Positions 36,683 through 46,197 of a stretch of DNA of 64,000 bases are shown here, piece after piece. The notes beneath the pieces are model-generated. The model made no database searches and had not been told where the DNA came from. It worked only from the letters and a program-made list of their open reading frames with translations. Source of the DNA: Rubrivivax benzoatilyticus JA2 = ATCC BAA-35 (GTDB lineage Bacteria; Pseudomonadota; Gammaproteobacteria; Burkholderiales; Burkholderiaceae_C); contig NZ_AEWG01000063.1 of assembly GCF_000190375.1 (NCBI RefSeq), positions 42,090 through 106,089 on the forward strand, given 5' to 3'. The position numbers and the translations under genes were made by a program. Numbering within the stretch: position 1 is the stretch's first letter; each line of letters begins with the position of its first letter.

Positions 36683-36753
36683 TACGTCCCGGCTCGGCCC
36701 CACAAGGTGGCGCCGCCGATGCCCCGGCGAAGCCGGTGCATGGCGGCAGCTTG

Positions 36754-37572
36754 ATGGGCCGCAGTGCTCCGTCGGGCCGTCTGCCGGGCCTGCGGGGAAC
36801 GATTCGTCGCCTGCCCGGGGCCGCCGCGGTGGCCCTGGCCGCGCTGGTCGTCGTCAGCATGCCGGCGCAGGCCGGCCTGTTCGAGGACGACGAGGCGCGC
36901 AAGGCCATCCTGGACCTCCGCCAGCGCCTGCGCGCGGTGGAGGACCAGACGGCCGCGACCGCGGCGCAGCAGAACGAGACCATCGATTCGCTGCGCCGCA
37001 CCATCCTGACCCTGAACAACGACCTGGAGGCGATGCGTGCCGAGGTCGCGCGGCTGCGCGGCAGCGACGAGCAGCTCGTGCGCGACGTCTCCGAACTGCA
37101 GCGCCGCCAGAAGGACGCCAGCCAGGTGCTCGACGACCGGCTGCGCAAGCTCGAGCCGACCAAGGTCAGCATCGACGGCAAGGAGTTCGAGGTCACCGCC
37201 GACGAGCGGGCGGCCTACGAAGACGCGATGGGCGTGCTGCGCACCGGCGACTTCGACAAGGCCTCGACGGCGCTGTCGGGCTTCCTGACGCGCTACCCGT
37301 CCAGCGGTTATGTCGACTCGGCGCGTTTCTGGCTCGGCAACGCCCAGTACGGCCGCCGCGACTACAAGGGCGCGATCGCCAGCTTCCGCGCCTTCGTCGC
37401 CGCCGCGCCGCAGCATCCGCGTGCACCCGAAGCGCTGCTGGCGCTGGCCAACAGCCAGGCCGAGGCCAAGGACACACGCGCCGCCCGCCGCACCATCGAC
37501 GAGCTGCTGAAGACCTATCCGAAGTCCGAGGCGGCCGTGGCCGGCAAGGAGCGCCTGGCGTCGCTGAAGTGA
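36754..37572 (+). CDS. cpoB: Cell division coordinator CpoB (YbgF)
   Basis: A periplasmic Tol-Pal accessory protein of about 272 residues. It has a signal sequence ending SMPAQA, an N-terminal coiled coil (GLFEDDEARKAILDLRQRLRAVE onward) that trimerises in relatives, and C-terminal TPR repeats (YEDAMGVLRTGDFDKA...). CpoB coordinates Tol-Pal with peptidoglycan synthesis at the septum. The start is uncertain: ATG 36586 overlaps the pal stop and has AAGGA upstream, but the 56 residues it would add are encoded by the hairpin array and would precede the signal peptide. ATG 36754 gives a normal if long signal peptide. The stop overlaps tcdA (GTGA). Confidence 0.9.
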   Translation: MGRSAPSGRLPGLRGTIRRLPGAAAVALAALVVVSMPAQAGLFEDDEARKAILDLRQRLRAVEDQTAATAAQQNETIDSLRRTILTLNNDLEAMRAEVARLRGSDEQLVRDVSELQRRQKDASQVLDDRLRKLEPTKVSIDGKEFEVTADERAAYEDAMGVLRTGDFDKASTALSGFLTRYPSSGYVDSARFWLGNAQYGRRDYKGAIASFRAFVAAAPQHPRAPEALLALANSQAEAKDTRAARRTIDELLKTYPKSEAAVAGKERLASLK

Positions 37573-38357
37573 GCGCCGTGCTCGACGATGCCGCCGCCGA
37601 CCTGGAGCGGCGTTTCGGCGGGCTGCGGCGCCTGTACGGCGATGCCGGCTACGAGCGGCTGCGTGCGGCGCGTGTGGCCGTCGTCGGCGTCGGCGGCGTC
37701 GGCTCCTGGGCCGTCGAGGCCCTGGCACGCTGCGGCGTCGCCCGCCTCGTGCTGATCGACCTGGACCAGGTCGCCGAATCCAACATCAACCGCCAGATCC
37801 AGGCGCTGGGCGCGACGCTCGGCATGGCCAAGGTCGACGCGCTGGCGGCACGCATCGCCGACATCCACCCCGGCTGCGAGGTCGTGCGCGTCGAGGAGTT
37901 CGTCGAACCCGACCACTGGCCGGCGCTGCTGCCGTGCCCGGTCGACGTGCTGATCGACGCCTGCGACCAGGCGCGCGCCAAGGCCGCGCTGGCGGCCTGG
38001 GGCATCGCCGCCGGCGTGCCGGTGATCTGCGTCGGCGCCGCCGGCGGCAAACGCGAGCCGCAGCGGGTCGAGGTCGCCGATCTGTCGGAGACCACGCACG
38101 ACCCGCTGCTCGCCGGCCTGCGCCAGCGCCTGCGCCGCGACGGCGTCGTGCCGCGGCAGGGTGCGGCGCGCCTGACCTGCGTCTTCTCGCGCGAGCCGGT
38201 GGCCCCGCCGCAGGCCGGCGCCTGCGCGACCGACGGCAGCCTGAACTGTGCCGGCTACGGCTCGGCGGTCACGGTGACGGCCACCTTCGGCCTCGTCGCG
38301 GCGGCGCAAGCGGTTGATCGCATCGTGCGCGCAAAAAGTTCTTGCACAGCCCGCTGA
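37569..38357 (+). CDS. tcdA: tRNA threonylcarbamoyladenosine dehydratase TcdA (CsdL)
   Basis: A 262-residue E1-like (ThiF-fold) ATP-dependent enzyme. It begins with the family pattern RRFGGLRRLYGDAGYERLRAARV, then the nucleotide-binding VVGVGGVGSW and LIDLDQVAESNINRQ. It dehydrates N6-threonylcarbamoyladenosine at position 37 of ANN-decoding tRNAs to the cyclic form. tRNA-Lys is one of those targets, and two tRNA-Lys genes follow immediately. The start is GTG 37569, overlapping the cpoB stop. The promoter of the tRNA genes begins inside its last codons. Confidence 0.93.
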   Translation: MSAVLDDAAADLERRFGGLRRLYGDAGYERLRAARVAVVGVGGVGSWAVEALARCGVARLVLIDLDQVAESNINRQIQALGATLGMAKVDALAARIADIHPGCEVVRVEEFVEPDHWPALLPCPVDVLIDACDQARAKAALAAWGIAAGVPVICVGAAGGKREPQRVEVADLSETTHDPLLAGLRQRLRRDGVVPRQGAARLTCVFSREPVAPPQAGACATDGSLNCAGYGSAVTVTATFGLVAAAQAVDRIVRAKSSCTAR

Positions 38358-38371
38358 ACACTGCCTATAAT
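38342..38371 (+). promoter_or_regulatory. Sigma-70 type promoter for the tRNA-Lys pair
   Basis: TTGCAC (38342-38347) and a perfect TATAAT (38366-38371) are separated by 18 bp, 20 bases upstream of the first tRNA. The -35 lies within the end of tcdA. This is the clearest promoter in the window. Confidence 0.85.
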
Positions 38372-38391
38372 GCGAGGCTCCGCAGACGACG

Positions 38392-38467
38392 GGGTCGTTA
38401 GCTCAGTCGGTAGAGCAGCGGACTTTTAATCCGTTGGTCGCGTGTTCGAGTCACGCACGACCCACCA
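38392..38467 (+). tRNA. tRNA-Lys (anticodon TTT)
   Basis: A complete 76-base tRNA with encoded CCA. The acceptor stem GGGTCGT pairs with ACGACCC. The anticodon loop CTTTTAA gives anticodon TTT (Lys), and the T-arm contains GTTCGAGTC. It is the first of two tRNA-Lys genes, 23 bases apart, sharing one promoter. Confidence 0.97.
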
Positions 38468-38490
38468 AGCGAACAGCGGATACCGAATCA

Positions 38491-38566
38491 GGGCTCTTAG
38501 CTCAGTTGGTAGAGCAGCGGACTCTTAATCCGTTGGTCGTAGGTTCGAATCCTACAGGGCCCACCA
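38491..38566 (+). tRNA. tRNA-Lys (anticodon CTT)
   Basis: A complete 76-base tRNA with encoded CCA. The acceptor stem GGGCTCT pairs with AGGGCCC (one G-U pair). The anticodon loop CTCTTAA gives anticodon CTT (Lys), and the T-arm contains GGTTCGAATCC. It differs from the upstream tRNA-Lys in acceptor and T-stem, so it is an isoacceptor rather than a duplicate. The pair reads both AAA and AAG codons. Confidence 0.97.
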
Positions 38567-38596
38567 ACATTTTCGACGCCAAAAGCGTTGAGCGAC

Positions 38597-38634
38597 AAGG
38601 ACTTAGCGGAAACGCCAAGTCCTTTTTCGTTTTT
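38597..38634 (+). terminator. Intrinsic terminator after the tRNA-Lys genes
   Basis: AAGGACTT (38597) pairs perfectly with AAGTCCTT (38617), extended by an inner AGCG/CGCC around GAAA, and is followed by TTTCGTTTTT. The 138 bases after it, up to the cyclase stop, show nothing recognisable. Confidence 0.9.
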
Positions 38635-38772
38635 GCGCCGGATGTTCTCGGCCCGTCGCGGCGGGCATCCGCGGCAGTTCCCGGCGGGCCGGGCTCGGTG
38701 GGTCCGCCCGGGTGTCCTCCCCGCGCGCAAGGCCGCGTGCAAGACGTGGTCTGCGGCGCGACAGCGCCCGGC

Positions 38773-40299
38773 TCAGGTGGCTGTGATGACCCGCCCGCGG
38801 CCCGCGCGCTTGGCTTCGTACATCGCACGATCGGCGCGCTCCAGCAGGGCGTCCAGCGCCTCCCCGTCGCGTGCGATGGCCAGCCCGATGCTGCATCCCA
38901 GTTCGTGAGGAAGCTCGCTGACCGCCTGGATGAGGCGCGTGCCGACCTCGTGGCTGACCTTGTCCAGCGTGTCCCGCGGCGCCTGCAACGCCAGCACGAA
39001 CTCGTCGCCGCCCAGTCGTGCGGTCAGGTCGTCGCTGCGCGCATGCTCGCGCAGCACCTTGGCGACATCCTGGAGCGCCCGGTCACCGGCGGCGTGTCCG
39101 AGCCGGTCGTTCAGGCCCTTGAAACCGTCGAGGTCGAGGAAGAGCAGGGCAAGGCCTCTGCCGGGGGCGTGCGCGGCCGCGGTCAGGAGCTGGTGGCCCA
39201 TCTCGAGAAAGGCCCGACGACCGGCCAGGCCCGTCAGGGGGTCGAGCTGGGCGCCATGCAACTGTGCCTGGAGGTGGCCGATCTCGCGCACGACGTTTCG
39301 GCTGGGATCGCCGCGGCGCGAGGCCTCGGCGACTGCCCGCGCGAGCCAAAGTGCTCCGATCAAGCCTCCGCCCAGGCACAGGGCTCCGACCACGGCCAGG
39401 CCGACCAGGGCGTCGCGGGCTTCGGACTTCAGGGTGCCGATGGGTTGCCCGACGTTGACCCACCACCGTGTGCCCGGTACCTCGTGCGAGGCCGTGTAGA
39501 CCGGGATCTGGTCGTTCGTCACGGATTCGTAGACGCCTGTCGGCTGGCCGCGAAGCCGCTCCCGCAGCGTCGCGCTGGCCATCTGGCCGACGTAGCGCTC
39601 GGCGTCGCGGGAGCGCGCGATGATCGTTCCACGCTGATCGACGACGGAGCCCAGCCACGAGGCCGGCCAGCGCTGCTCGGCAAGCACCGTGTTGAGCAGT
39701 TGCGGGGTGACGACGACGTGCAGGAACAGCGGCTGCCCGTTTGACGTGGAGAACGGCACCTCGAGCACGAGCGCCAGCCGTCCGGAGCCCGGCTCGATGG
39801 TCAGCGCCGAAGCCCCGTCGACGCTCCCGTCGAGCGACGCGTGCAGTGTCTTGACCTCCGCGACATCGGCTGCCGGGGTGCCGAACGCCGCCCGCGTGTT
39901 CAACAACTGCTCACCCGCGAGGTTGTGCACGCTGATCGACAGCAGGCGCGTGTCCTGTTCGACGAGGCGCGCACAGTGCGCGTGCAGCCGCTCGAGGTCG
40001 CCGGACAGTGCCGCCTGGCTGAGCACGACCGCCTTGGCGGCCGACCGGATGCTCGCCAGCTCCCGTGCCACGGCGCTGGCCGTCACGGAAGCCCGCCGCT
40101 CCAGCGCGGAGAACGCATCGCCTTCACGCCATTCGATCAGGCGCCAGGTGGCAGCGCCGGCAAAGCCCAGCAGCGGCAGCCAGGCCAGCAACATGACCAC
40201 CACCATCCAGGTGGCGATGCTCAGGCGCAGATCACGAAGTCGAAACGGCATCGGTTGAACGGGCGGCGAAACACTCGCGGGACCGCCCACGTTCGACAT
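38773..40299 (-). CDS. Membrane-bound diguanylate cyclase (GGDEF) with periplasmic sensor domain
   Basis: A 508-residue c-di-GMP synthase. A first membrane helix (about 29-51) is followed by a periplasmic Cache-like sensor domain (about 55-285), a second helix (about 290-315), and a C-terminal GGDEF domain (from about 340). The active-site GGDEF is intact, and an RxxD allosteric inhibition site (RSDD) lies five residues before it, so both synthesis and product feedback are expected. No EAL or PAS domain is present. The ligand sensed is unknown. The gene stands alone between the tRNA terminator and the LDH-fold gene. Confidence 0.92.
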   Translation of the reverse strand: MSNVGGPASVSPPVQPMPFRLRDLRLSIATWMVVVMLLAWLPLLGFAGAATWRLIEWREGDAFSALERRASVTASAVARELASIRSAAKAVVLSQAALSGDLERLHAHCARLVEQDTRLLSISVHNLAGEQLLNTRAAFGTPAADVAEVKTLHASLDGSVDGASALTIEPGSGRLALVLEVPFSTSNGQPLFLHVVVTPQLLNTVLAEQRWPASWLGSVVDQRGTIIARSRDAERYVGQMASATLRERLRGQPTGVYESVTNDQIPVYTASHEVPGTRWWVNVGQPIGTLKSEARDALVGLAVVGALCLGGGLIGALWLARAVAEASRRGDPSRNVVREIGHLQAQLHGAQLDPLTGLAGRRAFLEMGHQLLTAAAHAPGRGLALLFLDLDGFKGLNDRLGHAAGDRALQDVAKVLREHARSDDLTARLGGDEFVLALQAPRDTLDKVSHEVGTRLIQAVSELPHELGCSIGLAIARDGEALDALLERADRAMYEAKRAGRGRVITAT

Positions 40300-40368
40300 T
40301 CTTCACCGATCGGCCGTGGCGGGTGTCCGCGCCCGCCGGAGTGTTCGATGTTTCGGTAATTGGGCGCA

Positions 40369-40387
40369 CTCCGGCAGAGTGCCGGAG
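40369..40387. terminator. Hairpin downstream of the LDH-fold gene
   Basis: A perfect 8-bp inverted repeat CTCCGGCA / TGCCGGAG with a three-base loop lies 35 bp past the minus-strand stop at 40422. There is no T-tract, so termination efficiency is uncertain. The rest of the 122-bp gap to the cyclase start shows nothing clear. Confidence 0.5.
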
Positions 40388-40421
40388 CCCGCTGGCGCGA
40401 CCTTGCCCCCGGCCGCAGACC

Positions 40422-41348
40422 CTAGGCCAGCGCCAGCAGGCTGCGCAGATGCCGCTCCGACGCGCGGAACTGGGCCTCCTCCTCGGCCGTGAACTCGTGC
40501 GCCAGGATGCGCTGCACGCCGCCGCGGCCGACGACGCAGGGCACGCTCATCACCAGGTCGTCGACGCCGTACTCGCCCTTCAGCAGCACGCCCAGCGGCA
40601 GGATGGACTGCTCGTTGCACTCGATCGCGCGGATGATGCGGAACACGCTGGCGGCGATGCCGTGGTTGGTGTTGCCCTTGCGCTCGAAGATGCGGAAACC
40701 CGCTTCCAGCGTGCGCCGGCGGATGTCCTCGCGGTCCACCGGCGGCAGGCCGTTCAGGCGGCAGAAGGTGTCGACCTCGGCGCCGCAGACGCGGCACAGG
40801 CTCCACGGGATGAAGCCGGTGGCGCCGTGGTCGCCCAGCATGTAGCCGTAGAGGTTCTTCGGGTCGATCTTGACGTGCTCGGCCAGGATGCGCAGGAAAC
40901 GCGCGGTGTCGATCAGCGTGCCGGCCGACAGCAGGCGCTCGCGCGGGTAGCTGGACGCGCGCAGCATCACCTGGGTCATCACGTCGACCGGGTTGGTCAC
41001 GTTGATGACGACGGCGCCCGGCGAGTGGTGCTCCACGCGGCCGATGATGTCCTGCAGGATCTGGCTGTTGACACGCACCAGGTCGTCGCGCGTCTGGCCC
41101 TTCTGCAACTGCGCGCCGGCGGTGATGACGACGATGTCGCTGCCGGCCGTCTCCGGATACTCGCCGACGACCAGCCGCGGGTTCTTCGCGTAGGTGAACG
41201 GCGTCGTGTGGGAGAAGTCCCAGATCTCGGCTTCGGCACGTTCACGCAGCTTGTCGATGGCGACGATCTCCGTCACCTCGCTCATGTGCACCAGCAGACC
41301 GACGATCTCGGTGCCGACGGCACCCATTCCGATCACGGAAACCTTCAT
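40422..41348 (-). CDS. L-lactate/malate dehydrogenase-family 2-hydroxyacid dehydrogenase
   Basis: A 308-residue NAD-dependent LDH/MDH-fold enzyme. The N-terminal Rossmann motif is VIGMGAVGTEI. Catalytic residues align with LDH: Arg87 (GQTR), Asn119 (NPVD), Asp147 and Arg150 (DTAR) and His174 (GDHG). The specificity position that is Gln in lactate and Arg in malate dehydrogenases is Leu81 here, so neither standard substrate is assured and a bulkier hydrophobic 2-oxoacid is possible. AGGAC lies upstream of the ATG. It stands between the cyclase gene and dgdR, all on the minus strand but widely spaced. Confidence 0.87.
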   Translation of the reverse strand: MKVSVIGMGAVGTEIVGLLVHMSEVTEIVAIDKLRERAEAEIWDFSHTTPFTYAKNPRLVVGEYPETAGSDIVVITAGAQLQKGQTRDDLVRVNSQILQDIIGRVEHHSPGAVVINVTNPVDVMTQVMLRASSYPRERLLSAGTLIDTARFLRILAEHVKIDPKNLYGYMLGDHGATGFIPWSLCRVCGAEVDTFCRLNGLPPVDREDIRRRTLEAGFRIFERKGNTNHGIAASVFRIIRAIECNEQSILPLGVLLKGEYGVDDLVMSVPCVVGRGGVQRILAHEFTAEEEAQFRASERHLRSLLALA

Positions 41349-41427
41349 CTCGTTGTCCTGTCTTGGCGGCTGCGGCCGCCGATGTTCGATGGAAAGCGGG
41401 CAAGCATCGCCCGTGCCGCGATGCCTC

Positions 41428-42279
41428 TCATGCGCTGGAGACGACCTCGTGCAGGTGGCGCACGAACTCGGCGACCAGCGCCGCCGGGCGCGGCAGCGCC
41501 GTCCTGACGAGCACGCCGACCGCCGGCAGCGCCGGCAGCCGCGTGTCGGGCGCGAGCACGCGCAGGTCGGCCGGCACTGCCGACTGCGTCAGCACCGCGA
41601 TCGCCTGACCCGAGCGCACGACGGCCAGCAGCCCGGCCATGCCGGCGCTGGCGTAGGCCACGCGGTAGGCGACGCCGGCGGCGTCCAGGCGTTCGCAGGC
41701 GGCGCGGTGATCCAGCGTGTCGGGGTCGGACAAGGCCAGGCGCAGCGGCTCGCGCGCCGCGCCCTCGTCGTCGCGCAGGCCGACCCAGACCAGCGGCTCG
41801 CGGCGCAGCGCCGGCTCGGTGCCGTCGGCGGTGGAGACGAGCGCGAGGTCCAGCTCGTGCCGGCGCAGCCGTTCCTCCAGCCGCGGGCTGGGCGCACAGA
41901 CGACGTCGACCACGGCCTGCGGGTGCCGCCCGGCGAAGCCGCGCAGGATGCGCGGCAGGAAGGCGGCGGCGTAGTCGTCGGGGCAGCCGAAACGCAGCGT
42001 GCCGGTGAGGCCGGCCCCGGTCAGCTCGGCCAGCGCCGCGTCGTGCTGCTGCAGCAGCGTGCGCGCATGGCCCAGCAGGCGCTCGCCGTGGTGCGTCAGC
42101 GTCACGCCGCGTGCACCGCGGTGCAGCAGCGGCTGGCCGATCAGCGTCTCCAGCTTCTTGACCTGCATGCTCGCCGCGGCCTGGGTGCGGCCGATGCGCG
42201 CGGCGGCGCGGCCCAGCGTGCGCGTCTCGGCGACGGCGACGAAGCAGCGCAGCAGGTCGGGGTCCAGGTCTCGGCTCAA
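41428..42279 (-). CDS. dgdR: LysR-family regulator, probably DgdR
   Basis: A 283-residue LysR-type transcriptional regulator. The N-terminal winged helix-turn-helix (FVAVAETRTLGRAAARIGRTQAAAS) is followed by the periplasmic-binding-like effector domain. It is divergent from dgdA across 101 bp. In Burkholderia cepacia the neighbouring LysR-type DgdR represses the dialkylglycine decarboxylase gene until 2-methylalanine is present, so the same role is inferred here. The start is TTG 42279; the in-frame upstream codons give no better start, and a nearby ATG is out of frame and closes after two codons. Confidence 0.85.
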   Translation of the reverse strand: MSRDLDPDLLRCFVAVAETRTLGRAAARIGRTQAAASMQVKKLETLIGQPLLHRGARGVTLTHHGERLLGHARTLLQQHDAALAELTGAGLTGTLRFGCPDDYAAAFLPRILRGFAGRHPQAVVDVVCAPSPRLEERLRRHELDLALVSTADGTEPALRREPLVWVGLRDDEGAAREPLRLALSDPDTLDHRAACERLDAAGVAYRVAYASAGMAGLLAVVRSGQAIAVLTQSAVPADLRVLAPDTRLPALPAVGVLVRTALPRPAALVAEFVRHLHEVVSSA

Positions 42280-43694
<1,415 letters not shown>

Positions 43695-43760
43695 GTTACC
43701 GCGCTGTCCCTGGCGCGACCCTGCCGCGAGCAGGGCGCTGGCGTTCCCCGCGCGGCTGCT

Positions 43761-43779
43761 TATACTCCCCCCCAGTACA
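43761..43779 (+). promoter_or_regulatory. Putative FrmR operator overlapping the -10 of frmR
   Basis: TATACTCCCCCCCAGTACA has TACT and AGTA arms flanking an uninterrupted run of seven C. This is the architecture of CsoR/RcnR/FrmR operators and resembles the E. coli frm operator (AT-rich arms around a G/C run). TATACT within it would serve as the -10, so repressor binding would block RNA polymerase. It lies 13 bases before the frmR start and after dgdA. Confidence 0.75.
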
Positions 43780-43792
43780 AAGGAGCCCGCCG

Positions 43793-45212
<1,420 letters not shown>

Positions 45213-45222
45213 GGCGGTGGCG

Positions 45223-46068
45223 ATGCAACGCGTCGAACACCACGCCAGCTTCGGCGGCCGCCAGGAGGTCTGGCGCCACGACTCGGCCACGCTGGGCTGC
45301 GAGATGCGCTTCGGCCTGTACCTGCCGCCGCAGGCGCTGGCCGGCCAGGCCTGCCCGGTCGTCTACTGGCTGTCGGGGCTGACCTGCAGCGAGCAGAACT
45401 TCATCACCAAGGCCGGCGCGCAGGCGCACGCGGCGCGGCTGGGGCTGATCCTCGTCGCGCCCGACACCAGCCCGCGTGACCCCGGCGGCACGCTGGGTGT
45501 CGCCGACGACGCGGCCTACGACCTGGGCCAGGGCGCCGGCTTCTACCTCGACGCGACGCAGCAGCCCTGGGCGCGCCACTACCGCATGGAGAGCTACGTC
45601 GTGCACGAGCTGCCGGCGCTGGTGGAAAGCCATGTCGCGACGACCGGTCGGCGCGGCATCTTCGGCCACTCGATGGGTGGCCACGGCGCGCTGACGCTGG
45701 CGCTGCGCCATCCGGGGCGTTACGCGAGTGTCTCGGCCTTCTCGCCGATCGTCGCGCCGGCGCGGGTGCCCTGGGGCCGCAAGGCCTTCGCCGCCTACCT
45801 GGGCGAGGACGAGAGCCGCTGGGCGGCACACGACGCGACGGCGCTGATCGCCGGCGCCGCCGAGCGCCTGCCGCTGCTCGTCGACCAGGGCGAGGCCGAC
45901 GAGTTCCTGGCCGGGCAGCTGAAGCCGGAGCTGCTGGAAGAAGCCTGTGCCGCCGCCGGCCACCCGCTGACGCTGCGCCGCCAGCCGGGCTACGACCACA
46001 GCTACTACTTCATCGCCAGCTTCGTGGCCGATCACCTGGAGCACCACGCGCGCGCCCTGGCCGCGTGA
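45223..46068 (+). CDS. fghA: S-formylglutathione hydrolase
   Basis: A 281-residue alpha/beta hydrolase of the esterase D family that releases formate and glutathione from S-formylglutathione. The nucleophile elbow GHSMGGHGAL holds the catalytic serine. The oxyanion region is LSGLTCSEQNF, and the catalytic His is in GYDHSYYF. ATG 45223 has GAGG eight bases upstream; a GTG two codons earlier is too close to that site. It is the third gene of frmR-frmA-fghA. Its stop lies one base from the end of the convergent selC gene. Its product, formate, is the substrate of the enzyme encoded at 52125-55193. Confidence 0.95.
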   Translation: MQRVEHHASFGGRQEVWRHDSATLGCEMRFGLYLPPQALAGQACPVVYWLSGLTCSEQNFITKAGAQAHAARLGLILVAPDTSPRDPGGTLGVADDAAYDLGQGAGFYLDATQQPWARHYRMESYVVHELPALVESHVATTGRRGIFGHSMGGHGALTLALRHPGRYASVSAFSPIVAPARVPWGRKAFAAYLGEDESRWAAHDATALIAGAAERLPLLVDQGEADEFLAGQLKPELLEEACAAAGHPLTLRRQPGYDHSYYFIASFVADHLEHHARALAA

Positions 46069-46069
46069 G

Positions 46070-46165
46070 TGGCGGAAGGCAGCAGGAGTCGAACCTACCC
46101 GGGAGCGGCTGACGCCCCCGACCGGGTTTGAAGCCCGGGCGCACCACCGGGTGCGTTTGCCTTCC
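46070..46165 (-). tRNA. selC: Selenocysteine tRNA (tRNA-Sec, anticodon TCA)
   Basis: A 96-base tRNA with encoded CCA and all the hallmarks of bacterial tRNA-Sec. The acceptor stem is 8 bp (GGAAGGCA / TGCCTTCC). The D-stem is 6 bp with a 4-base loop (CGCACC / GGTGCG). The anticodon loop CTTCAAA carries TCA, there is a long GC-rich variable arm, and the T-loop is TTCGACT. It lies 32 bases downstream of selB on the same strand with no terminator between, so it is probably cut from the selAB transcript or has its own weak promoter. Confidence 0.97.
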
Positions 46166-46197
46166 ATGTCGCCCCTGGCGAGGGGCGGCGGATCGTA

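Noticed and set aside
38392..38566. The tandem tRNA-Lys genes as a phage or island attachment site
   Set aside because: Both tRNAs are complete, no integrase gene or duplicated tRNA end is nearby, and a normal terminator follows.
38567..38772. A small gene between the tRNA-Lys genes and the diguanylate cyclase
   Set aside because: After the terminator no frame has a ribosome site or family-like sequence; the open frames are GC-driven.
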